NCBI GenBank assembly: GCA_030067055.1 | Contig: JASJAL010000022.1 | Span: forward strand, 1 to 14,326 | Direction of reading: 5' to 3' | DNA from: Kiloniellales bacterium | Lineage (GTDB): Bacteria > Pseudomonadota > Alphaproteobacteria > Kiloniellales > JAKSBE01 | DNA: 14,326 nt | Part shown: positions 13,987 through 14,326 of the stretch, in pieces | Layout of the letters: the number at the start of each line of letters is the position of its first letter | Numbering within the stretch: the first letter of the stretch is position 1 | Notes under the pieces: generated by a model | Databases searched by the model: none | The model's input: only the letters and a program-made list of their open reading frames with translations | What the model was told of the DNA's origin: nothing | Translations under genes and position numbers: made by a program

Positions 13987-14326
13987 TTGATCTCGATCAT
14001 CGTCCCGACACTGAACGAGGCTGACCGCCTGCCGAGCCTTCTGTCCGACCTCGCCACGGAAACTCCGAGACATGAGGTTATCGTCGTCGACGGCGGCAGC
14101 GACGACGGAACCGACGCGGTCGCCCGCCGCGCCGGCGCGCGCGTGCTGCCCTCGGCTCCGGGCCGCGGCCAGCAGCTCTCGGCCGGGGCCGCGGCGGCGC
14201 GCGGCGAGATCCTGCTCTTCCTCCATGCCGATTCGCGCTTTCCCGCCGGCGGGCTGGCGCGGATACTCGAGACCCTCGCCGCCCATCCGACCCGCCCGGG
14301 CGGCAACTTCCGTCTGGTCTTCGACG
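13987..14326 (+). CDS. Family-2 glycosyltransferase, TIGR04283-like, 5' part (cut by window edge)
   Basis: About 113 codons are present before the right edge. The sequence ISIIVPTLNEADRLPSLLSDL, then EVIVVDGGSDDGT, GRGQQLSAGAAAARGEILLFLHADSRFP and GGNFRLVF, is the GT-A core of family-2 glycosyltransferases. The LHADSRFP form (in place of DDD or DSD) and the early GGNF block fit the TIGR04283 subgroup, which is often found with selenodomain or radical-SAM partners. HAD would be the metal and nucleotide-sugar site. I prefer the TTG at 13987 because family members begin MISxIIPTLNE and codon bias starts there. The in-frame ATG at 13870 would add 39 residues of atypical composition. Neither has a good ribosome site. 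The acceptor is unknown. Confidence 0.82.
   Translation, partial: MISIIVPTLNEADRLPSLLSDLATETPRHEVIVVDGGSDDGTDAVARRAGARVLPSAPGRGQQLSAGAAAARGEILLFLHADSRFPAGGLARILETLAAHPTRPGGNFRLVFD

Overview
The window is GC-rich, densely coding bacterial DNA. It most likely comes from an alphaproteobacterium. The main evidence is an imuA-imuB-dnaE2 mutagenesis cassette whose promoter carries direct-repeat LexA sites of the alphaproteobacterial form GTTC-N7-GTTC. A PutA of about 1,050 residues without a DNA-binding domain, a DUF411 copper-type protein and a YeaO-like DUF488 protein fit this. A Rhodospirillales-like lineage is possible, but nothing here fixes the order.

Layout, left to right. Positions 1-178 (minus) hold the start of a GNAT acetyltransferase cut by the window edge. 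A 487-nt gene-poor, visibly less GC-rich gap follows. Then comes an exported DUF411 cysteine-rich protein (plus, 666-1109). It converges on putA (minus, 1278-4424), with a strong hairpin between the two. Upstream of putA on the same strand are a SOUL-family lipoprotein (4555-5199), the glycosylase tag (5281-5871), dnaE2 (5910-9155), imuB (9186-10910) and imuA (10807-11631). A 132-nt divergent control region separates imuA from a PaaI-type hotdog thioesterase (plus, 11764-12180). The thioesterase converges, with overlapping stop codons, on a proline-racemase-family protein, probably a trans-3-hydroxy-L-proline dehydratase (minus, 12177-13220). A DUF488 protein follows (minus, 13309-13665). The 5' part of a family-2 glycosyltransferase (plus, from about 13987) runs off the right edge.

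The centre of the window is a DNA-damage module. imuA has a recognisable promoter (-35 TTGACT, 17-nt spacer, -10 TAGAAC). It is covered and followed by two perfect GTTC-N7-GTTC boxes in tandem, 16 bp apart. imuA and imuB overlap by 104 nt, with conserved protein sequence in both frames. imuB and dnaE2 are 30 nt apart. tag starts 38 nt after dnaE2, and an alternative in-frame tag ATG overlaps the dnaE2 stop as TGATG. One damage-induced transcript could therefore supply a mutagenic translesion polymerase complex together with an enzyme that removes alkylated adenine. ImuB lacks the Y-family catalytic carboxylates, as is usual for ImuB, so DnaE2 should be the polymerase.

The flanks have a metabolic link. 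Trans-3-hydroxyproline dehydration followed by reduction gives proline, which PutA oxidises to glutamate. The connecting pyrroline-2-carboxylate reductase is not in the window. I found no tRNA, rRNA, CRISPR array, insertion sequence or prophage gene. The most noteworthy items are the tandem LexA operator, the four-gene imuA-imuB-dnaE2-tag arrangement, the dual-coding imuA/imuB overlap, and the Ser/Thr active-site pair of the racemase-family protein. None of these clearly amounts to a wholly new system.
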